Shown here: positions 9,124 to 20,534 of the stretch, in pieces
How the letters are laid out: each line of letters opens with the position of its first letter
How positions within the stretch are numbered: the first letter of the stretch is position 1
DNA from: Saccharomyces mikatae IFO 1815
Taxonomy: Eukaryota > Ascomycota > Saccharomycetes > Saccharomycetales > Saccharomycetaceae
Length of the DNA: 64,000 nucleotides
NCBI RefSeq assembly: GCF_947241705.1
Contig: NC_079268.1
Span: forward strand, 310,001 to 374,000
Reading direction: 5' to 3'
The notes under the pieces: model-generated
Told to the model about the DNA's origin: nothing
Databases searched by the model: none
What the model saw: the letters and a program-made list of their open reading frames with translations, nothing else
Translations under genes and position numbers: made by a program

Positions 9124-11826
9124 ATGACAACTATTGGAAATACTACTGATGCACTTGAAATTAATGCAGCAGCCGCAGCCGTAAGTAAAGAAAATGGAAG
9201 AGGTAGGCTTAGGGTCCAAAAGGCTTGTGAGATTTGCAAAAGGAGAAAAGTTAAATGTGATGGAAATAGGCCTTGCCTGAACTGCTCTAAACATAAAAAG
9301 GAGTGCCGTTACGATTTCAAAGCTACAAACCGTCGAAAAAAAAGGCGACAGGCTACATCGCTCATACAAAACGTTGATAAAGAATATATTGAAACTGATG
9401 TGGCTCTTTCCAAAGACTTGTTAAGTAAATCAAACGCCAACGTCAATGCTCCTTCAGACTTTCTCTCCTCGTCTGCTAGCAACTCTCCATATTCCAATGG
9501 GCATTATTCTAATTTACCATGCACTTTACCCTTTATGGGTGCTAGATCAAATAATGCATTCAATTCTGGAGGCAATATACATGCGGAAAATAATACGAGT
9601 GTTTTTGCTGAGGATCATATGGCTAAATTACTACTACAACTAGGCTCGAAACTGAGAAATACTACTAAAGAATCATCTCATAAAGCCAATGAGGCCAATG
9701 GTGATGATGATGATGTGAATACAAATCTGACTACTATAAACATAGTGAATAACCGAGCAGGGAGTAAACCTAACTGCAGATCCGGTTTGTGTGGTTCTTC
9801 AGAGGCTCTTGATAGCAACAACATTAATTCTGAAAAGAATAAGATTATCAGCTCTCAAATAACCAACATGGTTAATGGTCATTTCGAATCACCATGGCAG
9901 ACATTTTCTTTGGATAAATACAGATTCCACAGACGTTACCAGAACATTTTACCCTATTATCTTGGTGCATCAATTTTGATGGATTTATCACCGGAGACAA
10001 TAGAGTATGCGAAGTTGAAGCGACCAAGAGTTCAAAACTATGGCTGGAACTTATCCGGCGGCCATTATTTGAAATATAAGGAAGAGTTCAAAAGCCATAA
10101 CAAACAGATAAGCAACGAATCTAAGTTTTTCAATTTTGATGACCCTGTTCACTTATTTCTCGTTAATAAATTACTAAGATATTATTTTGATGAAATAAAT
10201 CCTGTTTTCAGTATAATTCACGAGGCAACATTTTGGCAACAGTACAACAATAAATTTCTACGGCAAGGTAAACAAAATAACTCATCTGCGAAGTTATTCA
10301 CCTCGATGCTTTATCTAATTTTGTCTACTACACTTAGGTTCAGAGAAGGGCACCTAGATGGTCAGAAAGGAGAAGGAATTAATAGTGAATCATCTTTGAA
10401 TATCACTCTCGAAGAAGAGTCCGTTTTGGTGAAAAGACCATCTATAGAGGAGAAAATGTTTAAATATGCTTATTCGATTATCAACACTCTGACCTTTGAG
10501 TGGGAATCCTTTGAATTAATACAATCATGGCTTTTGATAGCCTTTTACTTCAGAACCTGTTATAGACAAACAGCGTGCTGGAACGCGTTAAGTCAAGCGG
10601 TGAACATGTGCAACGGGATGAGTCTATATTTAAACAAATTCCCTGAGATTCATTCCAGTTACGATGAATCAAAAGCGTGGCATTGCTTTTGGTGTTGCTT
10701 TATAATGGATAAATTGATAAGTTTTCAAATGGGTCGTTTCTACCAGTTATCATTACCCGTTAATGATATGTATGAACAGATGAATCTAGTGAAATCAAAA
10801 AAATTCTTACAAGAAGAGGATGATTGGTTTCACGAGGAAACTTTTCAGATGCTAGATTTATCTATAATAGTGACACGATTTCTAAAAAGAGATGCCCAGG
10901 ACTTAAATTTAAATGAAACTGTGCAATTAAGAAGTCAACTTGGTCAATGGTATGTCACTTTTATAACTGGAAATGGAATTAATGCATATGGCGACAATCG
11001 TCGTAGCTTCTACCAAGTTCAACCGCTCATGACATACCTAGATATAAGATTGACTTTCGAAATTAGACAGTTGTTTTGTTTTGTTGCTCCTTCATCTACT
11101 GCAAATGATAAATCCTTAGAATATGTTGTAGACACTCAGTTGTTGCTTTCGCACTGCCAAATGGCAACTGAAAATTTGGCTGAAATTACAAAAAGTAATC
11201 TTTTTTTTGTTCCCTGGTGGTTAAACCTTTCTCAGCTATTCACAGTAAATCTGATATGTATTATCTACCTTCACGCAGGAATCGCCATAACCCAGAATAA
11301 GGCAATCATGCAAAGCTGCAGACAAATATGGCAAACTTTAGAGAGTTCTAAGCCCAAGAATCCCCCTTCAATGCTACCTGAGTGCTTATGGTGTTTGAAA
11401 ATGCTAAATCATATGTTTTGTATACGATTGAGAGATTCGGCCCTGGAATTGGAAACCACTCTCGGTACTGACCACGGTGATGATACTCCAAACAGAAATA
11501 AATTCGAGCAGTTCAAGAAAGTAGGTGACCGCGATGCGGACATTGAAGTCGATACTGAGGAAAGAGAAGAAGAAAACATGGACGAGAAACAAGAACATCC
11601 GCCAAAAAATGACAGAAATGTACCATTAGCCACAAGATCTTATAACACCACTAATTTCACTGGCCCAATGGCAATTTCTCCGGCAGGTGGGGTACCAAAT
11701 TTAGGTAAAGATAATGGCTTGCCATCAGATGTGTTTGATGCGGTCAGTAATATAAGGGACTCTCCGGACGTGTTTGATGATGATTTATTTTCCAATTTAC
11801 TATGGTTTGATCAAAAATTTGCATAA
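9124..11826 (+). CDS. STB4: Stb4, Zn2Cys6 binuclear-cluster transcription factor
   Basis: Putative nuclear regulator of membrane-transporter genes that binds Sin3 in two-hybrid assays. It is 900 aa; S. cerevisiae Stb4 is about 949, the difference probably lying in the low-complexity linkers. The Zn cluster is at residues 35-61, with cysteines C35, C38, C45, C51, C54 and C61 in the normal CX2CX6CX5CX2CX6C spacing and the basic stretch KRRKVK between the second and third. A fungal-specific transcription-factor middle homology domain spans about 340-620 and includes helical segments such as FELIQSWLLIAFYFR. The C-terminus is acidic, with DSPDVFDDDLFSNLLWFD resembling an activation domain. The start is the first ATG of the frame. 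Confidence 0.95.
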   Translation: MTTIGNTTDALEINAAAAAVSKENGRGRLRVQKACEICKRRKVKCDGNRPCLNCSKHKKECRYDFKATNRRKKRRQATSLIQNVDKEYIETDVALSKDLLSKSNANVNAPSDFLSSSASNSPYSNGHYSNLPCTLPFMGARSNNAFNSGGNIHAENNTSVFAEDHMAKLLLQLGSKLRNTTKESSHKANEANGDDDDVNTNLTTINIVNNRAGSKPNCRSGLCGSSEALDSNNINSEKNKIISSQITNMVNGHFESPWQTFSLDKYRFHRRYQNILPYYLGASILMDLSPETIEYAKLKRPRVQNYGWNLSGGHYLKYKEEFKSHNKQISNESKFFNFDDPVHLFLVNKLLRYYFDEINPVFSIIHEATFWQQYNNKFLRQGKQNNSSAKLFTSMLYLILSTTLRFREGHLDGQKGEGINSESSLNITLEEESVLVKRPSIEEKMFKYAYSIINTLTFEWESFELIQSWLLIAFYFRTCYRQTACWNALSQAVNMCNGMSLYLNKFPEIHSSYDESKAWHCFWCCFIMDKLISFQMGRFYQLSLPVNDMYEQMNLVKSKKFLQEEDDWFHEETFQMLDLSIIVTRFLKRDAQDLNLNETVQLRSQLGQWYVTFITGNGINAYGDNRRSFYQVQPLMTYLDIRLTFEIRQLFCFVAPSSTANDKSLEYVVDTQLLLSHCQMATENLAEITKSNLFFVPWWLNLSQLFTVNLICIIYLHAGIAITQNKAIMQSCRQIWQTLESSKPKNPPSMLPECLWCLKMLNHMFCIRLRDSALELETTLGTDHGDDTPNRNKFEQFKKVGDRDADIEVDTEEREEENMDEKQEHPPKNDRNVPLATRSYNTTNFTGPMAISPAGGVPNLGKDNGLPSDVFDAVSNIRDSPDVFDDDLFSNLLWFDQKFA

Positions 11827-13718
<1,892 letters not shown>

Positions 13719-13984
13719 AGTCTATCTTTTCCAAAACTTACTTACATTTTTGACGTCTGGAAAAGAATACACACATATATACATATAAATTTTTAGTAAC
13801 TTATTCTACAGTTTCCATAAATTTGAACTACAAGTTATCTTTTTCCCATGTCTTGCCCAGTATTATCTTATGGGCACCTTTAATTTTGAATACAGTAGGT
13901 CTGAATATTATCATATGGCAATTCGGGATATTGCGGCAAGCGCATTCATTTCAGACGCTTTGAATGTTTTTTATTCGCGTGCTT

Positions 13985-15238
13985 CTATAGTGTGTTGGCA
14001 TCGCTTAGATGTGGTGCATAACTAGAGACCAATTTTTGAAACCACGCATGAATATCAAGTAATTCCAACTGGGCATCTGTCATTAACGGTACTTGCAACT
14101 TTAGAAAATCCCACCAATATTTTGATGGTACAAGTTTACCCTTGAATTTTATTTGAGTTTTTCTTGTTAGCCTTGTATTCAAAATGCCATAAAAGAAAAA
14201 TTTCTCAAATGAAATGATGTTTGTAGAATGAGAAAAACAACCGTCACAAGTACAATTATCTGGAGGACACACGCATTCCTTGTTAGAACATTTGCAGTCA
14301 TCCAAGTAATCCATCATCTTGTCGGTAATTTGAGCCTCGCCTATGTTGGTCAATGGAACACCACTTTGTTCAATATAAGAATTCAGTTCTTCTTCACTTC
14401 TATGGATTAGACAGTTAACACATGGACAGTGTTCATCTTCACAAGAGCATTGCGTGCTCAAGAAAATGCCCTTATGAGTCAGAACTTCCACTTTGGAAGC
14501 AATGTCACTTGGTTGAGGTACTGCTGCTGCTGTTGCACTTTGTGGGGTGAGCGTTCCCGAACTATCATGCACGCTAGGAACAGAATTATCATAGTCGTCT
14601 TGTAATATGTCGTCGAAAGTGGAAGCTGATTCTAAAGGTCCATATGGTGTAAATATATCACCGGACGGTTCCTTGTCCATCTTGTTATTAGAAGCCTGAT
14701 TATGGAGCTTATTTTTCTTGCAGCAAGTTGAAAAATGTCGTACCGGCTCTTGCTGCACCTGAGTACTCTCTTTATTTTCATTTGAAGAAGATGACTTGGT
14801 AGATTCTGGAGATATCGTTCCTGTTGCTGGCGCATTTGGGGAGTGCTTCCTAAGAAATTCCATTTCGGTTATATATTTGTTACCATCATCAGTAAAAGTA
14901 CTAATATCTTTAGGTTCGTGAGCAGTACAGCCTTCCTCCATTAATATATGCAGTTTACCGTTTATCATCCTTGCTTTTCTAACGGCAGAGGCACGCACAA
15001 ACAATATTGGCTGCTGATTCATTCCACTGCAGCAGCTACCTTCAATCTGCGCACTATTTTCATATTCCGTACTTTGAGAAGTTGAGTCTACTAAAATAGC
15101 GTCCCTAATAGCCATGGGAGAAGGCCTTCCTCTAGTTCTCACCTTGATTAACATTCGGTGGGAATGCCTACACGTTGAAGAGCGATGTCCCCTGATGCAT
15201 GACGCACACGCATATTTGTTTCCATTAAAAATTATCAT
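13985..15238 (-). CDS. MAC1: Mac1, copper-sensing transcription activator
   Basis: Under copper starvation Mac1 activates CTR1, CTR3 and FRE1 through TTTGCTC elements. Copper binding at the C-terminus silences it. It is 417 aa, as in S. cerevisiae. The N-terminal copper-fist domain has C11, C14, C23 and H25 and the GRPSP minor-groove motif near residue 38. Two Cys-rich copper-regulatory repeats are seen near residues 264-279 (CSCEDEHCPCVNCLIH) and 322-340 (CKCSNKECVCPPDNC, then CDGCFSH). The middle is Ser/Thr-rich. It is divergent from UBC7 across 265 bp that contain Reb1-type and Gcn4-type cores. Confidence 0.97.
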   Translation of the reverse strand: MIIFNGNKYACASCIRGHRSSTCRHSHRMLIKVRTRGRPSPMAIRDAILVDSTSQSTEYENSAQIEGSCCSGMNQQPILFVRASAVRKARMINGKLHILMEEGCTAHEPKDISTFTDDGNKYITEMEFLRKHSPNAPATGTISPESTKSSSSNENKESTQVQQEPVRHFSTCCKKNKLHNQASNNKMDKEPSGDIFTPYGPLESASTFDDILQDDYDNSVPSVHDSSGTLTPQSATAAAVPQPSDIASKVEVLTHKGIFLSTQCSCEDEHCPCVNCLIHRSEEELNSYIEQSGVPLTNIGEAQITDKMMDYLDDCKCSNKECVCPPDNCTCDGCFSHSTNIISFEKFFFYGILNTRLTRKTQIKFKGKLVPSKYWWDFLKLQVPLMTDAQLELLDIHAWFQKLVSSYAPHLSDANTL

Positions 15239-15304
15239 CTCTCGTAAAGCTTACGGAGCTTACGAGTTCACTTGAAATTCAAATGCAAACCCCCTCATCG
15301 CACT

Positions 15305-15311
15305 TGACTCA
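15305..15311 (+). promoter_or_regulatory. Gcn4-type TGACTCA core in the MAC1/UBC7 promoter
   Basis: Exact 7-bp TGACTCA in the shared divergent promoter, 56 bp from the Reb1-type site. Only the core match supports it. Confidence 0.35.
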
Positions 15312-15366
15312 CAAGGATGCAGCAGCTTATTGTCTCGAGATCTTTCTAATAGCTCCTTTTTTACCA

Positions 15367-15373
15367 TTACCCG
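15367..15373 (+). promoter_or_regulatory. Reb1-type site (TTACCCG) between MAC1 and UBC7
   Basis: Exact TTACCCG core in the middle of a short divergent promoter, the usual setting for the nucleosome-clearing factor Reb1. Confidence 0.5.
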
Positions 15374-15503
15374 AAGAATAAGGTTACAGCCTTTAATTCA
15401 AAAGCTCGAAAAATGCCAAAGTGGATTCTAGCGTTTAATGTATAAAGGAGTTTACACTAAAAATATTCTTTCTATGTTTCATTCAAACCTGTAAGACTAT
15501 ACC

Positions 15504-16001
15504 ATGTCGAAAACCGCTCAGAAACGTCTTCTTAAAGAGCTTCAACAGCTAATCAAAGATTCTCCACCAGGCATAGTAGCTGGTCCCAAATCAGAAAACA
15601 ACATATTCGTTTGGGACTGCCTAATTCAAGGACCTCCGGATACTCCATACGCAGATGGTGTTTTCAATGCTAAGCTAGAATTTCCTAAAGACTACCCATT
15701 ATCTCCTCCTAAACTTACGTTCACACCCAGCATACTACACCCGAATATCTACCCAAATGGAGAGGTGTGCATATCCATTCTACACTCCCCTGGTGATGAT
15801 CCTAACATGTATGAATTAGCTGAAGAAAGATGGTCACCTGTACAAAGCGTAGAAAAAATTCTTTTAAGTGTTATGAGCATGCTGAGCGAACCCAATATCG
15901 AAAGCGGTGCAAATATCGACGCATGCATCTTATGGAGAGATAATAGACCTGAGTTTGAGAAACAGGTGAAGCTTTCTATTTTGAAATCTCTAGGATTTTA
16001 A
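15504..16001 (+). CDS. UBC7: Ubc7, ER-associated E2 ubiquitin-conjugating enzyme
   Basis: E2 for ER-associated degradation. It is recruited to the ER membrane by Cue1 and works with the Hrd1 and Doa10 ligases. It is 165 aa, full length. The catalytic cysteine is C89 in [10 protein letters not shown], preceded by the HPNIYPNG motif of UBC folds. The acidic insertion after the active site ([19 protein letters not shown]), characteristic of the Ubc7/Cdc34 subgroup, is present. The protein is almost identical to S. cerevisiae Ubc7, showing strong constraint. It converges with MSS1, with about 300 bp between the stops. Confidence 0.98.
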   Translation: MSKTAQKRLLKELQQLIKDSPPGIVAGPKSENNIFVWDCLIQGPPDTPYADGVFNAKLEFPKDYPLSPPKLTFTPSILHPNIYPNGEVCISILHSPGDDPNMYELAEERWSPVQSVEKILLSVMSMLSEPNIESGANIDACILWRDNRPEFEKQVKLSILKSLGF

Positions 16002-16298
16002 AAACCAGATACGAGACTGACAACGTCATTTGACCGCCCCCTTCCTAGCTGTTCTCTATATACATATATAAGCATATCTATCATATAAAAGAAAACAATC
16101 ATTACATAACCAGCATGTTGAGTTCCCGAGGCCTTCGTCAAGTAGCCTAATGCAATGTATCGACATCTATTTTCGAAGGTTAACGCCTTGCTATTCCATT
16201 AGCATGCGAGTATGGTTTTCTTAATTATTTCCTAATATATACTGGTTCATTTGTCAATAGTTTTTTTCTTTATACATGCGGCAGCTATGCTCAGGTTA

Positions 16299-17882
16299 CT
16301 ACTTCCCTATGCAAAATTTACTAAACACTGAATCTAAAATGTCTTCAATGCCAATAGCTTGTCCCGTAATCTTGGCTATTCCATCTGCTGCGTATTTTAG
16401 ATTCTCTGTAGCCAGAACTATATCATTATCAAAATCTTTAGAACTAAAAAACCCTTCCAGACCGTAAAGTACGTCATTTTTCAGGATTTCAGTAACCCTT
16501 TTGGAAACAATAATAGGACTAGAATCGACGTTTGACTGAGACAAGCATTTGAAATTCTTTGTCAGGGTTTCGATTAATGATTCTATCCCCTTCTTCGTCT
16601 TGCAAGACACGCTCACTATGGGGTATTTTTCTCCGAATTTAATTTGTAGTTTATTTACAACTTTTACCATGTCACCACTAGAAACTAAATCATTCTTATT
16701 GACTACAATAATCACTCGCTTGTCCTTAAAGGTATCCGATAGCACATGGGTTAAGATGTTTTCAGGCACAAGTTTCAAAGAGTCGGTGGGATCTACAATA
16801 AATAAACACAAGTCGCTCTGTATACTTTTTTTCCTGGCTTTCTCAATGCCCAGTTTTTCGATCTTATCAGAACTTTGCTCTCTTATTCCTGCAGTGTCAC
16901 AAATAATAACCTTATAGCCATTTATGTTTATCATAGCATCAATCGAATCCCTAGTCGTGCCAGGTATATCACTGACAATCGATGTATCATCGTTAGTTAA
17001 GTTATTCACTAATGAAGACTTACCAACGTTGGGAGCGCCAAGTAGTACTAACTTTATTCCATCCTGCAAAATTGTAGATTTTTCCACCTTTCGCATAAAA
17101 GTAATAATCTCGTCTCGTAAAAGTGTGATGTTATTCTCTACCACGTGGAAAATCTGGTCTGTATTATCAATTTCTTGACTATTATCATCGGCGAAATCTA
17201 TAATAGCGGTCAACTGAGCCATATTTTCTATAATAGACATTCTCCAATTTTCAAACAGGATCTTATTTTCCCCATTGAAACTTGACAAGGCAGATCTTCT
17301 TTGAGATTCTGTTTCCGAATCAATCAAATCTTTGATACCTTCAAGTTGAGTGAGATCAAACTTTCCATTTTGAAATGCTCTCCTGGAGAAATCCCCGGGA
17401 AATGCAAATCTTATATCTTTGCCGCTACTTCTATCGTGTAACGAGTCGATTGCCTTTAGTATACTATTAACTACGGCTTTCCCACCGTGAACATGTAGTT
17501 CTAGTACATCCTCACCAGTGAAAGAATGTGGAGCTTGGAAATACAATAGTAACGAGGAATCTAATAATAGTTTACTTTCCTTTTGACGGTGAAGTTGTTC
17601 TGCTCTAAAAGAAGTCGGCAAATATATGTTTCTCAAAATGGCCTTCCTTATCGGTGGCTTCTCATTTGAACGTACTAGTTGACTGTAAATGTACTTACAC
17701 AGAGAACCCGATATTCTTATGATTGCTATTGCAGAGGTTTGATGTGCTGGTGTAGACAATGCATAGATTGTTGGTAGCTGTGAGGTAAAAGGCTTTGTAA
17801 ATCCGGAATACCTTCTTAACGCACTTCTGGCAAAATGTGGCCTAGAAAAAAGCTGAGACCGTAGAAAGAGTACAGTCTTCAT
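16299..17882 (-). CDS. MSS1: Mss1, mitochondrial tRNA-modification GTPase (MnmE homologue)
   Basis: With Mto1 it forms the enzyme that adds carboxymethylaminomethyl groups to wobble uridine 34 of mitochondrial tRNAs, and so supports COX1 expression. The start is the ATG at 17882 (MKTVLFLRSQLFSRPHFAR), giving 527 aa against 526 in S. cerevisiae; a six-codon extension would need a TTG. The N-terminus is Arg-rich and free of acidic residues, as in mitochondrial presequences. An N-terminal MnmE fold carries SFTGEDVLELHVHGG. The G domain has GAPNVGKS, DIPGTTRD, DTAG and NKND. The protein ends with CIGK, the conserved MnmE C-terminal motif. tRNA-Ala lies just upstream on the same strand. Confidence 0.97.
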   Translation of the reverse strand: MKTVLFLRSQLFSRPHFARSALRRYSGFTKPFTSQLPTIYALSTPAHQTSAIAIIRISGSLCKYIYSQLVRSNEKPPIRKAILRNIYLPTSFRAEQLHRQKESKLLLDSSLLLYFQAPHSFTGEDVLELHVHGGKAVVNSILKAIDSLHDRSSGKDIRFAFPGDFSRRAFQNGKFDLTQLEGIKDLIDSETESQRRSALSSFNGENKILFENWRMSIIENMAQLTAIIDFADDNSQEIDNTDQIFHVVENNITLLRDEIITFMRKVEKSTILQDGIKLVLLGAPNVGKSSLVNNLTNDDTSIVSDIPGTTRDSIDAMININGYKVIICDTAGIREQSSDKIEKLGIEKARKKSIQSDLCLFIVDPTDSLKLVPENILTHVLSDTFKDKRVIIVVNKNDLVSSGDMVKVVNKLQIKFGEKYPIVSVSCKTKKGIESLIETLTKNFKCLSQSNVDSSPIIVSKRVTEILKNDVLYGLEGFFSSKDFDNDIVLATENLKYAADGIAKITGQAIGIEDILDSVFSKFCIGK

Positions 17883-18012
17883 CAATGATATGTCTATCAA
17901 CCAAAACCAAACGTTAACAAGGAAGTATCGCTGGCTATTTTACTGCTGTTTCTTCATCTAAAATCGTGAATACAAGCAAGCAGCTCTATTGGTCAAAAGA
18001 GAATACAAAAAA

Positions 18013-18085
18013 ATGGACGAGTCCGGAATCGAACCGGAGACCTCTCCCATGCTAAGGGAGCGCGCTACCGACTACGCCACACGCC
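18013..18085 (-). tRNA. tRNA-Ala(AGC)
   Basis: The reverse strand reads GGGCGTGTGGCGTAGTCGGT and so on, folding into a standard cloverleaf. The anticodon loop is CTTAGCATG with anticodon AGC, the A box is TGGCGTAGTCGG and the B box is GGTTCGATTCC. There is no intron. Its 5' flank (plus coordinates above 18085) is filled with solo LTRs, as expected for Ty1/Ty4-type elements that integrate upstream of Pol III genes. The exact ends may be off by one base. Confidence 0.95.
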
Positions 18086-18174
18086 CGAGAATTTGTGAAA
18101 TATTAACACGTTTATTTTTACCTGTCTTAGCTAACTTATCTGGTGTCACACAAATTCAGTTCCCTTTGCGAAGG

Positions 18175-18762
18175 TGTTGGAATAAGTTATTGCAAAACTA
18201 TACGTTCTTCCTATAAATTGGATTAGGCAAATTCAAATAATAGAATTATCTGCAGTAGTAAGATTAAGATCTATTAATTTGTTGATAATTAGTAGTTTAG
18301 TAAGTTGTAATAATTAAGAATAGTCGTTCCTTCTTAATCTATATAAGAGAGGTATATAAAACACACGCTGATTGGTTGTATTAAACTAAAAGGTTCAGAC
18401 ATAAATCAGAGTGTTGATGATAAGAATTTGATGATAACTCATCTTCTTATATACTAAGTTCTGGACAATTAATAGATATTTATCTTATTAGTGCAGGAAA
18501 TTCTATAATTAGAATTTTTCTACTCCAATTTAATTGGTATCACCATAAGAATGTTAGTATTAATTTACTCAACATCATTAGTATCATGTTAAAGAATGTT
18601 CGTCATCAACTACAACAATTTATATGAATAAATGTATAGTGGTAATCACTTATTCCAACATAATTGATCAGAACTTAGTATATAAGAAGATGAGTTATCA
18701 CCGAAATCTTATCATCAATGTTTCGAATTATGTCGGAATAATTGGGTTTAATACAACCAATC
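18175..18762 (+). mobile_element. Old solo LTR A, interrupted by LTR B
   Basis: Fossil LTR of a Ty1/copia-type element, beginning TGTTGGAATAAG. Its two halves (18175-18279 and about 18666-18762) are separated by LTR B, and its distal end is lost where delta D begins. Sequence order matches LTRs C and F, so it belongs to the same family. It is more diverged than B and C and therefore older. The family is not firmly assigned; Ty4- or Tsu4-like is my best guess. Confidence 0.75.
18280..18660 (-). mobile_element. Solo LTR B (381 bp) with taatt target duplication
   Basis: Complete solo LTR in reverse orientation, with TGTTGG...CAACA-type ends. It sits inside LTR A and is flanked on both sides by taatt (18275-18279 and 18661-18665), the 5-bp duplication expected from Ty integration. 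It is about 98% identical to LTR C in opposite orientation, so it is young. No internal coding region remains, which implies loss by LTR-LTR recombination. Confidence 0.85.
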
Positions 18763-19478
18763 TGTTGTAATATAAATCAACTATCATCTACTAACTAGTA
18801 TTTACGTTACTAGTATATTATCATATATGCTGGAATAAGTGATTACTACTATACATTTATTCATATAAATTGTTGTAGTTGATGACGAACATTCTTTAAC
18901 ATGATACTAATAATGTTGAGTAAATTAATACTAACATTCTTATGGTGATACCAATTAAATTGGAGTAGAAAAATTCTAATTATAGAATTTCCTGCACTAA
19001 TAAGATAAATATCTATTAATTGTCCAGAACTTAGTATATAAGAAGATGAGTTATCATCAAATTCTTATCATCAACACTCTGATTTATGTCTGAACCTTTT
19101 AGTTTAATATAACCAATCAGCGTGTGTTTTCTATACCTCTCTTATATAGATTAAGAAGGAACGACTATTCTTAATTATTACAACTTACTAAACAACTAAT
19201 TATCAACAATATACGGTGTTAGAATATGACGAAAGTTATGATAAGCTGTCATCGATGTTAGAGGAAGCTAAATGCGGGGATTGATAATGTAGTAGGATAA
19301 TGACTGACAACATATAAAACGATGATAATAATGTTTATAGAATTGTGTAGAATTGCAGATTCCCTTTTATGGATTCCTAAATCCCTGAGGAGAACTTCTA
19401 GTATATCTACATACCTAATATTATTGCCTTATAAAAAATGGAATCCCAACAATTACATCAAACTCCACAATTATCTCA
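18763..19478 (+). mobile_element. Delta-type solo LTR D, interrupted by LTR C
   Basis: Fossil delta (Ty1/Ty2-type) LTR. The 5' part (18763-18827) carries the familiar delta text ATCAACTATCATCTACTAAC. The remainder resumes at 19214 and ends near TTATCTCA at 19478. Without LTR C it is about 330 bp, the normal delta length. Its left neighbour is LTR A and its right neighbour is the inverted delta E, so the junctions are composite. Confidence 0.85.
18828..19208 (+). mobile_element. Solo LTR C (381 bp) with atata target duplication
   Basis: Complete solo LTR inserted in delta D, flanked by atata at 18823-18827 and 19209-19213. It has the same length as LTR B and about 98% identity in inverted orientation, so it is a recent insertion of the same family. 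It contains a tataagag/TATA-like promoter stretch near 19140. Confidence 0.87.
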
Positions 19479-19695
19479 GAATCCAATAAATGGAACTCGT
19501 AATTCTACATAATTCTGTATATGCCTTTATTTTCAATTTATATGTTGTCATTCGTTATCAATCCTTGCTTTTCAGCTTCCACCAACTTCGATGACAGCTT
19601 ATCATAACTTTCGTCATATTCTAACACCGTATATGATAGAGCACTAGTAATATGACCACTAGTTGATAGACCATAGTTGGTTTTTCATTCCAACA
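19479..19695 (-). mobile_element. Truncated delta-type LTR E
   Basis: Reverse-strand delta fragment beginning TGTTGGAATG at 19695 and cut at 19479, where delta D ends. It shares a perfect inverted match of more than 45 bp with delta D (about 19588-19636 against 19209-19256). It is an older fossil. Confidence 0.78.
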
Positions 19696-19713
19696 ATATA
19701 ATATTAAAGGCTG

Positions 19714-20277
19714 TTAACACATCTGTTCATCGTTCGAACTACCCTCACCACTCACAAGGGGACTACGATGCAAATTGTGTATTCTATAACTTCTGATAAC
19801 GATTACATTAACTACTAAGATGTTAATATCCAATAAAATGAACTGTAATACTGCTTTCAAATCTAACGTTTCATATCTCATAGGTAGTAGATGAACTAGC
19901 CAAATTAAACACGTTAAAATTACATATAAGATAAAAAACGTTAGGCAACACGAACACTTTGGTCTTATATCGCTTTTTATTTGAGAATAACAGTAAGAGC
20001 TTTCATTTTGGGTCGTTTTGGAGGTAGCCCTTTCTCTCCATAATAGAAACAAAAAAAAAGAAACTATGGATGCAAATACTAAAGTCGAGACAGTAGTTAA
20101 GTTTCGATTATTTGAAAACGTTGGAGATCGATAGAATAGAGGACATGGATACAATGCATCTTTCATTAGGGACACTGTGAACAACATATTTAGCAGACGG
20201 TTTCCGAAGTATTTAGAAACACCCTCATTCATGATGGCAGAATCGTCATTCTTACTTTCTTCTCCAGGTTCCTTCAT
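19714..20277 (-). CDS. Unrecognised 187-aa membrane protein inside the LTR nest
   Basis: ATG at 20277, TAA at 19714. I do not recognise the family; it does not resemble Ty Gag/Pol, the DUP240 or COS proteins, or any gene I recall at this locus in S. cerevisiae. Seen in the sequence: a polar N-terminus (MKEPGEESKNDDSAIMNEG); three hydrophobic segments at about residues 62-80 (VSTLVFASIVSFFLFLLW), 109-131 (CCLTFFILYVILTCLIWLVH) and 143-163 (VLQFILLDINILVVNVIVI); Arg/Lys residues next to the segments; and a hydrophilic C-terminus ending DEQMC. It lies alone in about 840 bp of non-LTR DNA between LTRs E and F, with its stop 19 bp from LTR E. It may be a real accessory gene, a remnant, or a chance ORF. 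Confidence 0.45.
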   Translation of the reverse strand: MKEPGEESKNDDSAIMNEGVSKYFGNRLLNMLFTVSLMKDALYPCPLFYRSPTFSNNRNLTTVSTLVFASIVSFFLFLLWRERATSKTTQNESSYCYSQIKSDIRPKCSCCLTFFILYVILTCLIWLVHLLPMRYETLDLKAVLQFILLDINILVVNVIVIRSYRIHNLHRSPLVSGEGSSNDEQMC

Positions 20278-20534
20278 GTCATTAATTATCCCTCGAAATA
20301 TGCTGGCTAATAAAGAAATGATACAAAATATCTTTATCTATTGAAGCAGCTGTGTAGATTACTTCATGTAATGAATACTTCAACTTAATAGCTCACCTTC
20401 ATCTTTGAAAAAGGGGCCAGTTAGTCACGTGCAGCTAATTCAGTATTACAGCTTAACTACTAATTACCGTCAAATAGATTAGAAGTTCTCCTTTAGAATA
20501 TAAAATCCACAAAAGAAGATCTCTAATTCCACGC

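Noticed and set aside
19714-20277. Assigning the 187-aa ORF to the DUP240/COS families or to a killer-immunity gene
   Set aside because: It shares membrane segments and an MKE start with some of these but no convincing stretch of sequence similarity that I can recall.
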